Below are positions 17,561 through 27,321 of a stretch of DNA of 64,000 nucleotides, piece after piece. The notes beneath the pieces are model-generated. The model ran no database searches. It saw nothing but the letters and a program-made list of their open reading frames with translations, and was not told the origin of the DNA. The stretch is from Sphingobacterium spiritivorum (GTDB lineage: Bacteria; Bacteroidota; Bacteroidia; Sphingobacteriales; Sphingobacteriaceae). The translations under genes and the position numbers were made by a program. The DNA lies in the NCBI RefSeq assembly GCF_016725325.1, contig NZ_CP068083.1, positions 558,001 through 622,000 of the forward strand. The letters are read 5' to 3'. Within the stretch, counting starts at the first letter, position 1. Each line of letters opens with the position of its first letter.

Positions 17561-18931
17561 TTAACCAATCTTATTAATATACCAGAGTTGATTGTCGCCA
17601 CCGTGCTTCGGAAATAAAATAATTTCCGAACCATTTTTACAAATTCCTCCCTTTATATCCAGACAGGATCCCTGTGTACTCTTTGGAGAGATCGTATACT
17701 GAACAGGATAATCACTTGTAGTTGTAATTTTCCATTTCTGACTGTCACTTCCGTTTCTGCTTCGTATGGCCACTTTTGTTTCATTACCACTTCTGTAGTC
17801 TGCGTCAAGTACTTTGCCTGTTGCATGTTGGGGTTCCAGATAGTAAAATCCATCTCCGGCATCTGTCAGCTTCCATTTTTGGTTGTTTGACCGTTTGGCT
17901 TCGTAAACAATAACAGGAGCGCCGTCCTGACTGTCACCTCCTTTTACATCCATACAGAAATCATACCCGTCCTTAAAAAGTCCTAATGTAGTACATATTT
18001 CTACTACGGAGCCTGAAACAGGAGCGCGTACATTCGCTTTATTGCAGTTGATCAGCAGCTTCGTGAGATTGGAACCGATTTCAGGAAAATCCATCGGTAT
18101 AATACCGTATCGTGCAGGAGTAGTTTCGGACAGGTATTGGTGAAAAAGCGGAAGTACAGTATCCGCCATGTCACGGGGATTAGTAGTAAGGGGTAACAAG
18201 CCGCCAAGGAAACCCGTAGCACTTGCAAAATTGATATAAATTGTGTTCTTATTATCTTCGGAAGCTTTGATCAGACAATTTTTAACATGTACATTAAATT
18301 TTTCTTTTCGGTCATCATCATCTGACCATGAGCTATACACATCCTGCACATAGAAATTAATATTATGATGACTTAAAGGTCCCTCACTATCGACCGGCCA
18401 GCCTCCCTGTGTATCCAAACCAAAATCGGCCATATCAAATCTGCGGAATAATACAATCTTGCCACGAATCTGTTTCAATGCAGGATTCTTATTATTCGAT
18501 AACCACCATCTTTGATTCCAGTCTGTTCGTTTTTCAATAGTGCTCTTTACCCAATCGTGAATCTCATCACCGAATTCTTTCTTGACCGACATAACAATCG
18601 TTTCCTGAGGATTTTTATCCAAAAAGTGAATACAGTCGTTGATGACCTGTTCAAATGTCAGATCCAATGCCACACTAATCGCCCGACTGCCTCCATGGTA
18701 CAGCCAGAGAACACCGTCATTATCTGTCCCTCTTGCCAATCGTATATCCAGAAAGCGAATACCATTATTTAATTGTTCTGCAATACTCTGCGTCTGACAT
18801 TTTGCAGCACTATCGATAGGGCCATCTCCGAGCGTGTAAGTTCCGGAATCATGTGTGCCCGGTATAGTTATTTCGGACAGCAGCTTATTATCATCAAGCT
18901 GACTCATCCATGTTTGTGTTAATTTTTCCAT
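17561..18931 (-). CDS. PI-PLC-like phosphodiesterase with C-terminal ricin-B lectin
   Basis: The 456-aa protein has a PI-PLC X-type catalytic domain in residues ~1-300. The general-acid/base His pair is visible as His27 (PGTHDSGT) and His79 (LYHGGS). Other family signatures are GIRFLDIRLARG and NPQETIVMSVKKE. Residues ~315-456 form a ricin-type beta-trefoil with QxW motifs (NQKW, SQKW, NQLW). No signal peptide or lipobox precedes the catalytic domain, which is unusual for an enzyme expected to act on outside lipids. It may cleave glycosylphosphatidylinositol or inositol phospholipids. Standalone gene. Confidence 0.9.
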   Translation of the reverse strand: MEKLTQTWMSQLDDNKLLSEITIPGTHDSGTYTLGDGPIDSAAKCQTQSIAEQLNNGIRFLDIRLARGTDNDGVLWLYHGGSRAISVALDLTFEQVINDCIHFLDKNPQETIVMSVKKEFGDEIHDWVKSTIEKRTDWNQRWWLSNNKNPALKQIRGKIVLFRRFDMADFGLDTQGGWPVDSEGPLSHHNINFYVQDVYSSWSDDDDRKEKFNVHVKNCLIKASEDNKNTIYINFASATGFLGGLLPLTTNPRDMADTVLPLFHQYLSETTPARYGIIPMDFPEIGSNLTKLLINCNKANVRAPVSGSVVEICTTLGLFKDGYDFCMDVKGGDSQDGAPVIVYEAKRSNNQKWKLTDAGDGFYYLEPQHATGKVLDADYRSGNETKVAIRSRNGSDSQKWKITTTSDYPVQYTISPKSTQGSCLDIKGGICKNGSEIILFPKHGGDNQLWYINKIG

Positions 18932-19107
18932 TTTTTATAGTTTTTGATCTTGAATAAAGATCCTATAAACAGGAATAATTAGTGCTCCATTAAGGCGGAC
19001 AATAAACGGACAAGGAAGGAGCTTACCAGGTCATAGCCGCGCAGGTCATTACAGATATAGAAGATAAGAAGTTTTGTCAGTCACAATACAACCTTCAGGG
19101 CTACATA

Positions 19108-20022
19108 TTAAAGCTTCCCCTTCAAAAATGCAATAAAAGCTGTTTGTTGATCTACAAACAAATAATGTGAACAGTTGTCAACTATCTGCATATTCTCAGC
19201 TCCTGTTATTCTTCGTATATCCGTTATTTGTTTAGGGCTGAAAATACCATCTTCCTTTCCGTAGATGGCATAGATAGGAATCTTTTTTTCTTTAATTCGT
19301 TTCAGGGCCGGTCTGTTGTCTACATTATTATTCTTTTCATTCTTGTAGAACCTGAAGGGCGATTCATGATTACGGAAATTACTTTTGTTAAATTCACTTT
19401 CCTCATACTGTTCACGAAGACGTATACTTTCTGGAGTAGGTCTTGGCATAGTAAAGTGATACAGTTGACTCGCTATGTTATAGGTTTTCTTTCTATAGTC
19501 AGCACTGTGTTTATCAAGCTTTTGGATATCCTGTATTTCCTGCAGCTTGCCATCATCCTGTCGGAAGACCTGCTTAGCCTCTGTAAGGATGTGATCGTAG
19601 GTTTGCTGCTGCATACATAATGCGCCTGCAAGAACCAAAGAACTCACCTTTTCCGGATATTGATCGGTAAATAAGGTGGCAATAATTCCACCAAAACTAT
19701 GTCCGATGATATTTGCCTTATCTATGCTATAGGTTTTATACAATTGTAACAGATCAGCAAAACTTTCTTTATAGGTCATTGTTGCCTGTTCATCTTTGGA
19801 ACGTCCCTCTCCTCTTCTGTCATAAACGATCACATAAAACCCTTCGTCTGCAAGCGACTGTGCTGTTGTGCCTTCAAATAAATTGGAGTTACCGCTTGGT
19901 CCTCCGTGTATAAATATGATCGCCGGATTACTTTGCACGCCATAAGCTTTGCTGTAGATTTCCTGTGCTGCCACTACAGGTGAAAGATATACAGACAACG
20001 CAAGAAGAAGTAGATATTTCAT
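19108..20022 (-). CDS. Secreted alpha/beta hydrolase (proline iminopeptidase-like fold)
   Basis: About 304 aa from the ATG at 20022, chosen because it opens directly with a signal peptide (MKYLLLLALSVYLS, cut near VAAQ). A start at 20061 would add 13 polar residues. It has the oxyanion motif HGGPSGNSN, the nucleophile elbow GHSFGG, and a late acid/His pair in YGKEDGIF and DNCSHYLF. HGGP is typical of prolyl aminopeptidase-like hydrolases. Single gene; substrate unknown. Confidence 0.86.
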   Translation of the reverse strand: MKYLLLLALSVYLSPVVAAQEIYSKAYGVQSNPAIIFIHGGPSGNSNLFEGTTAQSLADEGFYVIVYDRRGEGRSKDEQATMTYKESFADLLQLYKTYSIDKANIIGHSFGGIIATLFTDQYPEKVSSLVLAGALCMQQQTYDHILTEAKQVFRQDDGKLQEIQDIQKLDKHSADYRKKTYNIASQLYHFTMPRPTPESIRLREQYEESEFNKSNFRNHESPFRFYKNEKNNNVDNRPALKRIKEKKIPIYAIYGKEDGIFSPKQITDIRRITGAENMQIVDNCSHYLFVDQQTAFIAFLKGKL

Positions 20023-20142
20023 CGTAAAAAATGGTTTTCGTAAGAATTGCTGAAAAGGCACAAATATGCTTATTTTATTAGATAGCTGCTTACAAAATTT
20101 GAAAATCCTTAACGGGTTAAGAGTTCGTAGTCACAAAGAAAA

Positions 20143-21372
20143 TTATTCATCATCATCCCATGGTTCAAAGTCATATTTCCATCTAAAAACATGGTCTTTT
20201 AGATTTCCACTCGTTAATCCTTCGCTTCTGTTTTCTTTTAAATTTAGCGTCTTATTAAATTCTTTCGATAGCACATATACTCTTACACGTGATTGTGGTA
20301 TCAGTTCAAGGTAATGCTTAAATACTTTGCTTATATCAGCTGCATTGTATGTTTCCGGAAGCGCAATATTCTTATCAATTTCCTTATCAAACAAATCATC
20401 GGGCACATCATCTATAGCCAGCCGCACAACCTTATCTTTCCCTGTCCAGCTGACTGCAAAAAAACTATGTATACCAAGGGAAGTTTTATCATCGTAAATC
20501 ATGGGAAGACCGAATTGTGCTAATGAATCTCCGGTAAGTTTGCCGGAAATAGCATCAAACAGATTCCTGATTACAGACTTATCCATATTATTTTTATAAA
20601 CAATAATTGCTTCCACCTTACTATTGACAGCATTACTGACAACTTCTATATTATCAAAATGTACAGCACTGATGTTTGCAGCAGGTAAGTCTAGACGGTT
20701 CATGTTTTCAACGCCTAAAATGCTGTATTCTGTTTTATTTTTCTCCTTTGCCAATACCAGTTTATCGGAGGATATTTTAAATCCATTCCTTACATCTGCC
20801 AAGTCTTCCGCTAATTGCACCGGATTTAAATCCGACAGTTTTTTTACTTTGACATACTCTGGTGTGGTAACTGGTAGATTAAGAGAAGATAAATCTATTG
20901 TTTTGATCTTTGCAAGAATCTGCTGTTTATCTTTTTTTAGTCCCTCAACTTCTTTGGTATATACATCCTTCTTTACAGGAATAAGATTAAGTGAAAAACG
21001 ATTATCCTTCTCTGCTGTACCGATGTAATTAAATTTGATCTTTAACGTGTCTTTTTCAATAGTGACTTCGTATACACTATCCAGCAATTCTCCCGTATTT
21101 TTTAATCTGCAATCCGTTAACGACCGGAGATCTGAGATTTTAATTTTCTTTTCAAAAGGATAGGAAAAGTACAGTGAATCATTACTTTCAGAAATATGAA
21201 TCCGCATTTCAGCAATCATATCCATATACGCAAGCGTAATTCCCCACATGGATTTATTATTCACTTTTGTTACGTTTTCGGATTTCCAATAGGTCCGTTT
21301 TTCTTGCGCATTTGTCTTTGTGCAGAATATCGTGAGTAATATGCAGGATAGTATAGTGTAATATGATTTCAT
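20143..21372 (-). CDS. Unknown secreted protein
   Basis: The 409-aa protein has a signal peptide (1-22, TNAQ). The N-terminal ~130 residues are beta-rich and resemble periplasmic stress or lipocalin-like domains only loosely. A lysine-rich helical stretch (EVEGLKKDKQQILAKIK) follows, then a mixed domain ending in an acidic tail WDDDE. No recognised motif. It sits alone between the hydrolase gene and hairpins after the TonB receptor. Function not assigned. Confidence 0.75.
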   Translation of the reverse strand: MKSYYTILSCILLTIFCTKTNAQEKRTYWKSENVTKVNNKSMWGITLAYMDMIAEMRIHISESNDSLYFSYPFEKKIKISDLRSLTDCRLKNTGELLDSVYEVTIEKDTLKIKFNYIGTAEKDNRFSLNLIPVKKDVYTKEVEGLKKDKQQILAKIKTIDLSSLNLPVTTPEYVKVKKLSDLNPVQLAEDLADVRNGFKISSDKLVLAKEKNKTEYSILGVENMNRLDLPAANISAVHFDNIEVVSNAVNSKVEAIIVYKNNMDKSVIRNLFDAISGKLTGDSLAQFGLPMIYDDKTSLGIHSFFAVSWTGKDKVVRLAIDDVPDDLFDKEIDKNIALPETYNAADISKVFKHYLELIPQSRVRVYVLSKEFNKTLNLKENRSEGLTSGNLKDHVFRWKYDFEPWDDDE

Positions 21373-21472
21373 TTTATACAGTTTGATCTTACATTGTTAA
21401 TCATCTGAATTAGAAATGTATCCTAAATATACAAACATCCTCTTAATCCACAAATGTAGAATCTCTCCCCGA

Positions 21473-21534
21473 CCCTCTCCTTCAAAAGGAGAGGGAGATA
21501 TTTGGCGAACTGTTTTTCTCTCCTTTTAAGGAGT
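21473..21534. terminator. Paired hairpins after the TonB receptor gene
   Basis: CCCTCTCCTT and AAGGAGAGGG (21473-21495) form a perfect 10-bp stem with a CAA loop. A second dyad CTCCTT/AAGGAG (about 21520-21533) lies closer to the receptor stop. They end the long urease/transport gene series and probably stop or protect its mRNA. Confidence 0.5.
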
Positions 21535-21541
21535 TATAAAC

Positions 21542-23977
21542 TTACAAATTAAACCCTACTGAGAGCATAAAGTTACGGGGAGTGCCTACAAATCCTCTTG
21601 TATAGTCAAATCCTCCCAGATAATAATATTTATCAAATACATTATTGATATTCGCCGTAAAACGCATCCCTTTCAGGTGATAATATACAGCCGTATTGAC
21701 TGTTGTATACGATGGCCACATATCCCAGACACCATTCCCATTCTGATCTTTACGTGCAGCATTATCCATTCGTCGCTCATCAACATAATAGACACCGGCT
21801 CCAAAGCCCAGACCCTTGACCGCATATCGGGAAAATATATACTTCAGCCACATCCCTGCCATATTTTTAGGGGCATTGCTCAAAGGCAGTCCTTCTTCAC
21901 CTGCTAATGAAGATGATTTGACTTCCGTATGGTTAAAACTATAGTTGGCCATCACCTGAAATTCCTTATTGATCTGCCCTCTGAAATCTAATTCTACTCC
22001 CCTGGAGATAACCTGTCCGGATTGACGATAAATCGGCAGTCCACTATCGGATATACCTCCGGTTGCAATCAGCATATTCTCTCTCCCTATATGAAATACA
22101 GACAACTCCGTTTGCAGATTGTTTTTAAAAAAACCGGTCTTTAATCCTGTCTCTATCTGAAAGCTCCGCTCAGGATTAAAAGGACGATCTGCTCCATAGT
22201 TTTCATAATTATAAATAAAATCTGCCCCTACCGGAACATAGCCTTGCGAATAGCTGGCAAAATAGTTAACCTGCTCATTAATCTTATAGGTTAATCCCAA
22301 TCTTGGCAACCATGCATTTTGTTTGGTTTTGAAAGACTCTTTGAGATCCGCACTGCTGGAACGGTAATATTCATGACGTAGTCCCAACACCACGTGCAGA
22401 CGTTCTCCAACAGTCACCTGATCCTGTATGTAGAATCCCATACTTTGGTAAGGATTAAGGAAAGGGAATTCCGCCTGCGGACGCCAGATATAGGTAGAGA
22501 TATCTATGACTTCCCGATTAGGATTTTCCAGGTCAATGGTCAGCGGTACTTCTTTGCCGTTCAGCATCCGGCTACGGGATTCGCGCAGAATATTATCTTT
22601 ATCCCCTCGGTATTGTGCATAATCAACACCTAATACCAACCTATGCTGATGCCCGGGTCTGTCCAGTGCATAGCGAAGATAACTAACCAGATTGTCCGTG
22701 TAATCGGTAATTTGCTTTGACTGGAAACGCATATTCATTACGGTATTCTGTGGCGGATTAGCGTAGGTATTCAATGTGCGAAATTCATTTAATTTTTCCT
22801 TATAGATCGACTTCATATAGTTCACATGAAGAGACAAATCTTCTGTGAGTTGCTGATTAAGCCGTGCAGATAGTGTAAGGAAATTTGTCTTAAAGAAGTC
22901 GGTTGGCTGGCTCACATTGAAGGATCGGGACTGTGCGTAAAAATCATTGTTACGTATACCTAATCCGCGATCCAGATAACCATCAAAATTGTCATAGGTC
23001 AGATCAACATCGATCGTGGTTCCTTCTGCCGGACGAAAACTGAATGAAGGCGCAACAAGTATGTTTTTACGCTGATTAACATCTCTGAACGTTCTGGAAT
23101 TTTCATAACCTACATTCAGTCTGTAAAGTACTCTTTTAGCAGAATCCAGTGGCCCGCCAATATCGAGAGTAGTACGGTAGGTCTGGAAACTTCCAATTGC
23201 AAAATTAACACTTGTATGTTTCTTTTCTAACGGTTTCTTGGTAACCATATTAATGGTTCCGCCGGGAGTAATATCTCCAAACAGGGATGCTCCGGGCCCT
23301 TTCAGAACTTCTACACTTTCCAGATTGACCGTAAGTGGCGTACGCCAGAAGCTGGTACCGTATCCATATCCGGAACGCATACCGTTTACCAGACGCATAC
23401 CGCTGGTATAACCGCTGTTAAATCCGCGAATGGTCAGATCATCATAGGCAGAAGCCTGATTGACACCTGCAAGATCCTGTACAACATCTGTAATCACAAA
23501 GGCCTGTTTATCTTCCATAAACTCCTTACTGACAAGAGATATGGATTGTGGCAAATCCTTGAGTGAGCCTGAAAATTTACCTCCAAGTTCGGTCGTATTA
23601 ATAAGATACGAATTGTTGCGTCTGCCGGTAACCAGCACTTCATCTACTTCTACACTGGCAGGAAACAACTGAACATTGAGTCCCTTTTTGTTATTCCAGT
23701 TTAACTGATCTACTGACACGGAAAGTGTCTTATAACCAACCGCACGGAAAGAGAGTGTTGCCGGAAGCTTTACTGTTGCCGGAAGCCGAAAGGTACCATC
23801 ACTATTCGTCTGTATCAGTTCTTTCGATTTAAGGACAATGGTAATACCTCTGAGTCCCTTTCCTTCTGCGTCGGTTACTTTTCCGAAGATGACGGGCTCC
23901 GTCTGAGCATACACCTGCCCGTTGAGTATACAGAATAAAAAGATGGTGATGTAAAAAGTATATTTTAATATATGCAT
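21542..23977 (-). CDS. TonB-dependent receptor, siderophore-receptor type; probable nickel/metallophore importer
   Basis: The 811-aa protein has a signal peptide (cut after VYAQ), a carboxypeptidase-regulatory-like domain (~27-110), a plug (VDEVLVTGRR, LTIRGFNSGY, LKGPGASLFGDITPGGTINMVTKK in family order) and a barrel ending in FNL. Plug motifs match the TonB-siderophore receptor group. It is the last gene of a same-strand series containing a FecBCD-type importer and all urease genes, 42 bp from the preceding GNAT. Helicobacter uses a TonB receptor plus a FecD/CeuE-like system for nickel, so nickel or a nickel chelate is the inferred cargo. An iron siderophore remains possible. Confidence 0.88.
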   Translation of the reverse strand: MHILKYTFYITIFLFCILNGQVYAQTEPVIFGKVTDAEGKGLRGITIVLKSKELIQTNSDGTFRLPATVKLPATLSFRAVGYKTLSVSVDQLNWNNKKGLNVQLFPASVEVDEVLVTGRRNNSYLINTTELGGKFSGSLKDLPQSISLVSKEFMEDKQAFVITDVVQDLAGVNQASAYDDLTIRGFNSGYTSGMRLVNGMRSGYGYGTSFWRTPLTVNLESVEVLKGPGASLFGDITPGGTINMVTKKPLEKKHTSVNFAIGSFQTYRTTLDIGGPLDSAKRVLYRLNVGYENSRTFRDVNQRKNILVAPSFSFRPAEGTTIDVDLTYDNFDGYLDRGLGIRNNDFYAQSRSFNVSQPTDFFKTNFLTLSARLNQQLTEDLSLHVNYMKSIYKEKLNEFRTLNTYANPPQNTVMNMRFQSKQITDYTDNLVSYLRYALDRPGHQHRLVLGVDYAQYRGDKDNILRESRSRMLNGKEVPLTIDLENPNREVIDISTYIWRPQAEFPFLNPYQSMGFYIQDQVTVGERLHVVLGLRHEYYRSSSADLKESFKTKQNAWLPRLGLTYKINEQVNYFASYSQGYVPVGADFIYNYENYGADRPFNPERSFQIETGLKTGFFKNNLQTELSVFHIGRENMLIATGGISDSGLPIYRQSGQVISRGVELDFRGQINKEFQVMANYSFNHTEVKSSSLAGEEGLPLSNAPKNMAGMWLKYIFSRYAVKGLGFGAGVYYVDERRMDNAARKDQNGNGVWDMWPSYTTVNTAVYYHLKGMRFTANINNVFDKYYYLGGFDYTRGFVGTPRNFMLSVGFNL

Positions 23978-24019
23978 ATCTAACTGTTTTTATAACTTCA
24001 GTGGCCTGATGGTGTAATA

Positions 24020-24523
24020 TTATAGCTCACACTTCATATGTATAGTTTCAAAACCACTATGATCCTTCCGGATAAGTGTTTTGAAACCGCATTGTAACCA
24101 AAATTCGTAGGCGCCTGTGAGAAACGGATGAGTATGCAGGTACAAGGTTGATACAGCCTGTGCCTTTGCAACTTCCATTAATTCCTGAAACAGAGCGGTA
24201 GCCACTCCTTGTCTCCGTCCTTTAGGATTCACATATAAGCGTACGACCTCTACTGTATTTTCCTGCTCTAAACGGAGAAAAGAAAACCGTTGATCATAAG
24301 CCAACATTCCAATCACAGCAACCAGATTACCTGATTGGTCGCGTGCTTCCAGAAATGTACCAATCCGGGCATGAATATAGGTCTGTGCAAAATGCTGCAG
24401 ATCATATGGCATTTTATGATGGTCCAGCATGGGAAAAAGTAACTTACGAGCTTCTGATACATAAGTGATCAGCTCAGGCACATCCTGTTCTGAAACACGT
24501 TTTATAATCAAATCTTTATTCAT
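24020..24523 (-). CDS. GNAT-family N-acetyltransferase
   Basis: The 167-aa protein has an acetyl-CoA binding motif in NPKGRRQGVATALFQEL (residues ~107-123) and the usual GNAT end STLYLHTHPFLTGAYEFWLQ. Its start overlaps the 3' end of the ABC ATPase gene by 8 bp, so it is translationally coupled to the importer. It could modify a chelator or simply be a passenger; no evidence separates these. Confidence 0.85.
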   Translation of the reverse strand: MNKDLIIKRVSEQDVPELITYVSEARKLLFPMLDHHKMPYDLQHFAQTYIHARIGTFLEARDQSGNLVAVIGMLAYDQRFSFLRLEQENTVEVVRLYVNPKGRRQGVATALFQELMEVAKAQAVSTLYLHTHPFLTGAYEFWLQCGFKTLIRKDHSGFETIHMKCEL

Positions 24524-25295
24524 AATGGTGTTGAGGATCGGGTAAAATTATTATTTTGCCGCGGTGCGGAATCTGCTGCAGACGTACCTGATAAGCCTGT
24601 TCTAATAAATGATGAATGCTATCAGTATTTTGTCCTTCCAGACTGGTGAGAATTTGCTGCTGCATCAGAAAAAAACGATCCCCGTAGAGAAACGCCAGAT
24701 TAGGATCATGCATAATACAAATCACGGTTTTACCAGCTTCAACTAATTTTTTAAGATTATCCAGCACTGCTGCCTGGTAGTGCAGATCCAGATGATTCGT
24801 CGGTTCATCCAATAAGATAATATCCGGATCCTGCACTAATACCCGGCACAAAAGCACCAATTGTCGTTCCCCTCCCGAAAGCCGGGTATATGGCTTGTCT
24901 TTGTATTTCCAGAGATCAAACCTTTTTAATACTTTTCGAACCTGCTCTATGTCTTCTTCTTTTGGTGAAAAGCGCGAAAAAGAAGCTCTGCCTGTCATCA
25001 CCACATCGTATACAGAAAATGGAAAATTGGTCTGGTGAAACTGAGTCATAAAACCGAGTCTGATTCCATTGGCATTCCCGATTTTTACGGCTCGCCGTTC
25101 CACTCCATTGATATGTATCTGTCCCTGATATTCCCGTTGGACTCCAGCCAGAATATTAAACAGGGTAGATTTGCCGCTTCCGTTTCGCCCCAGAATAACG
25201 GACAGCTCCCCTTTGTAGAAGGTAGCCCGAAGTCCGTCAAGTACAGTTTGTTTTCCGTAGTGAAAGGCTAAATTTCTGATCTCTATTGCTTCCAT
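24516..25295 (-). CDS. ABC importer ATPase (FecE/FepC type)
   Basis: The 259-aa ATPase has Walker A GRNGSGKST, Q-loop FMTQFHQ, signature LSGGERQLVLLCRVL, Walker B DIILLDEPTNHLD and H-loop CIMHD. It pairs with the FecCD permease (TAATG overlap, 1 bp at 25295). It supplies energy for metal or metal-chelate import across the inner membrane, inferred to be nickel because of the surrounding urease genes. Confidence 0.93.
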   Translation of the reverse strand: MEAIEIRNLAFHYGKQTVLDGLRATFYKGELSVILGRNGSGKSTLFNILAGVQREYQGQIHINGVERRAVKIGNANGIRLGFMTQFHQTNFPFSVYDVVMTGRASFSRFSPKEEDIEQVRKVLKRFDLWKYKDKPYTRLSGGERQLVLLCRVLVQDPDIILLDEPTNHLDLHYQAAVLDNLKKLVEAGKTVICIMHDPNLAFLYGDRFFLMQQQILTSLEGQNTDSIHHLLEQAYQVRLQQIPHRGKIIILPDPQHHYE

Positions 25296-26305
25296 TATCC
25301 GTTCCAGTTTATAGCGTTTTTACGCATCAGGTAAATAAATAGCGGCGTGCCCAGCATCATAGTAAATACACCTACCGGAATTTCAAAAGGCAGCAGTGTA
25401 CGTGAAAAATCATCAATCAGTAACAGAAAAGTACCTCCAATACTGATATTTGCCCATACTCCTATACTGTTACTCGGCCCGAAGAGCATCCGGCTGATAT
25501 GGGGTACAATAAGTCCGAAGAGACTGATCATGCCAACCGCAGCGACTGCCGAAGCGGTGATCATGGTGGCTGCACCTATCATAATAAGTTTGATAATTTT
25601 GGGATTGACACCTACAGCCAGCGCTTCCTGATCACCCAGAGCAAGAAGATTGAGCTTCCAGCGGAACAGAATAATTATTCCAAGCCCCAGTAATATGGGC
25701 AGAATGGCGACCTTTAGTTTTGACCAGGAAGCAGTATGCAGATTCCCCATAGTCCACTGGACTATGGCCTGCAACTTATACGGATCACTCAGATACTGTA
25801 AAATGGTAAGGAATGCCGTAAATACGCCTGAAATAATCATACCGGCCAGTACCATGGTCACTAATGATCCTTTGGCACCGCTGTAGGATACAAAGTATGT
25901 AATAGCAACAGCCAGCACTCCAAATAAAAAAGCAGAGAGGTTGAGTGGAATCAGAGATACCAGCATTGATAATGCAGCTCCAAAGGCTGCTCCTGAAGAG
26001 ATCCCTAAAGAAAACGGATCCACAATAGGATTACGAAATACTGCCTGCAGCACTCCTCCGGCCACAGCCAGTGAAGCTCCGACACTAAAGGTCAGCAACA
26101 CACGCGGAAGTCTGACCTGCCAGACAATGGTTTCCATACTGGAATCGACCACAACAACTTCCCACCCTAATGAAGAAGCTAGACCGGCATATACCAGATT
26201 TGCCAGTTCAGATAAACGGAGAAATCCTGTATTCCCTAATGCAAGAGAGAAAAACAGGACAAATAAAGGCAGACAGATGAGTAAGCTTAATTTCCAAAAT
26301 TTCAT
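25295..26305 (-). CDS. ABC importer permease (FecCD/BtuC family)
   Basis: About 336 aa from the ATG at 26305, chosen because it overlaps the binding-protein stop as ATGA (26302-26305), the same coupling seen elsewhere here. An ATG at 26320 is also possible. About ten hydrophobic segments are present. Family motifs include SVGASLAVAGGVLQAVFRNP, DPFSLGISSGAAFGAAL and GLIVPHISRMLFG. Inner-membrane channel of the importer. Confidence 0.92.
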   Translation of the reverse strand: MKFWKLSLLICLPLFVLFFSLALGNTGFLRLSELANLVYAGLASSLGWEVVVVDSSMETIVWQVRLPRVLLTFSVGASLAVAGGVLQAVFRNPIVDPFSLGISSGAAFGAALSMLVSLIPLNLSAFLFGVLAVAITYFVSYSGAKGSLVTMVLAGMIISGVFTAFLTILQYLSDPYKLQAIVQWTMGNLHTASWSKLKVAILPILLGLGIIILFRWKLNLLALGDQEALAVGVNPKIIKLIMIGAATMITASAVAAVGMISLFGLIVPHISRMLFGPSNSIGVWANISIGGTFLLLIDDFSRTLLPFEIPVGVFTMMLGTPLFIYLMRKNAINWNG

Positions 26306-27321
26306 ATTTCGTCTTCCCATATTTTTTCACTGTACAGAAACTCCAGAGTCTGCTGCAGATCTGTTTTAAATTGTTGTTCAGAATAGCTTGGATAGCACCA
26401 CTGCCGGAGCTGTTTGGCAAACAAAAGAAATTTAACAGTATGCGGATCGTAGTAAAAAGTGGGTTCCATGCTATACACTTGCTTATCGATTACTGCCGGC
26501 AGCGCTTCAAGTTCTTTTAAGCTGTAGACATCCTGTAATTTTGAATTCCACAATACAATAAGATCAGGATTCCACTTGTAAAGAGATTCCGCACTGATAT
26601 TCGGAGCTTCGAGATTAAGCGGACACGCATTTTCGGCACCCGAAACCTCCATGGACAGATCTACAAGGGAACCCTTACATGAGGTAGAAAAAACACGTCC
26701 TTTAGACCATGCATAGTATACCTTTTTCCGTTTTATATCTTCGTGAAGTTTCATTTTCTCCACTTCCTTCTCCACATACCCCACAATCTCCTGAGCACGC
26801 TTTTCCTGACCGAGTAATGTTCCTACGCCGACAAGTTCATTATAGATATGCTCTTTATCTCTGCTGGATACTACATACACAGGAATATGAAGATCTTCGA
26901 GTTGAGCGATCGTCTCTTTATCATGCTCATATACGATGGCAAGATCTGCCTCTAAGGCCACCAGTGTCTCTACGTGCGTAGACCGGCCTCCGAAAGTGGG
27001 TGTCACAATCTGCTTACGGGCAATACGCTTATCGTGTAGAGACAGAAAATGATAGGTAGAAGGATTCTGATAAATCTGTTGCGGAATACCGACCAGCTTA
27101 TCTCCGGCATTAAGCATGTATATCTGATCGACAAACGGTTCAAACAGAACAACAACACGTTGTGCATACGTTTCCAGTGTGATTTCTTTACCACGGGCAT
27201 CTGTTGCCGAAATTTTTTCTGCCGTTTGTTTTTTTTCACCGGAATTACTGCAGGCAATGATCAATGTCAGTAGAATGAAACTACTGACCCATCGCCAAGT
27301 TGTTTTTCTTCTATTTGTCAT
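26302..27321 (-). CDS. Periplasmic metal/chelate-binding lipoprotein (FecB-like)
   Basis: The 339-aa protein has a lipobox at Cys24 (IIACSNS). It has the two-lobe class III binding protein layout: RVVVLFEPFVDQIYMLNAG near the start, LAIVYEHDKETIAQL in the first lobe, a long linker helix near residue 170, then WNPDLIVLWNS in the second lobe. The His/Asp pair in YEHD is a possible metal ligand. Its start overlaps the upstream UreE-like gene (4 bp). It delivers substrate to the FecCD permease. Nickel or a nickel chelate is inferred from context. Confidence 0.88.
   Translation of the reverse strand: MTNRRKTTWRWVSSFILLTLIIACSNSGEKKQTAEKISATDARGKEITLETYAQRVVVLFEPFVDQIYMLNAGDKLVGIPQQIYQNPSTYHFLSLHDKRIARKQIVTPTFGGRSTHVETLVALEADLAIVYEHDKETIAQLEDLHIPVYVVSSRDKEHIYNELVGVGTLLGQEKRAQEIVGYVEKEVEKMKLHEDIKRKKVYYAWSKGRVFSTSCKGSLVDLSMEVSGAENACPLNLEAPNISAESLYKWNPDLIVLWNSKLQDVYSLKELEALPAVIDKQVYSMEPTFYYDPHTVKFLLFAKQLRQWCYPSYSEQQFKTDLQQTLEFLYSEKIWEDEI

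Noticed and set aside
21542..27321. Iron siderophore uptake system
   Set aside because: Not excluded, but gene coupling to urease and hypAB makes nickel the better reading; kept as an alternative.
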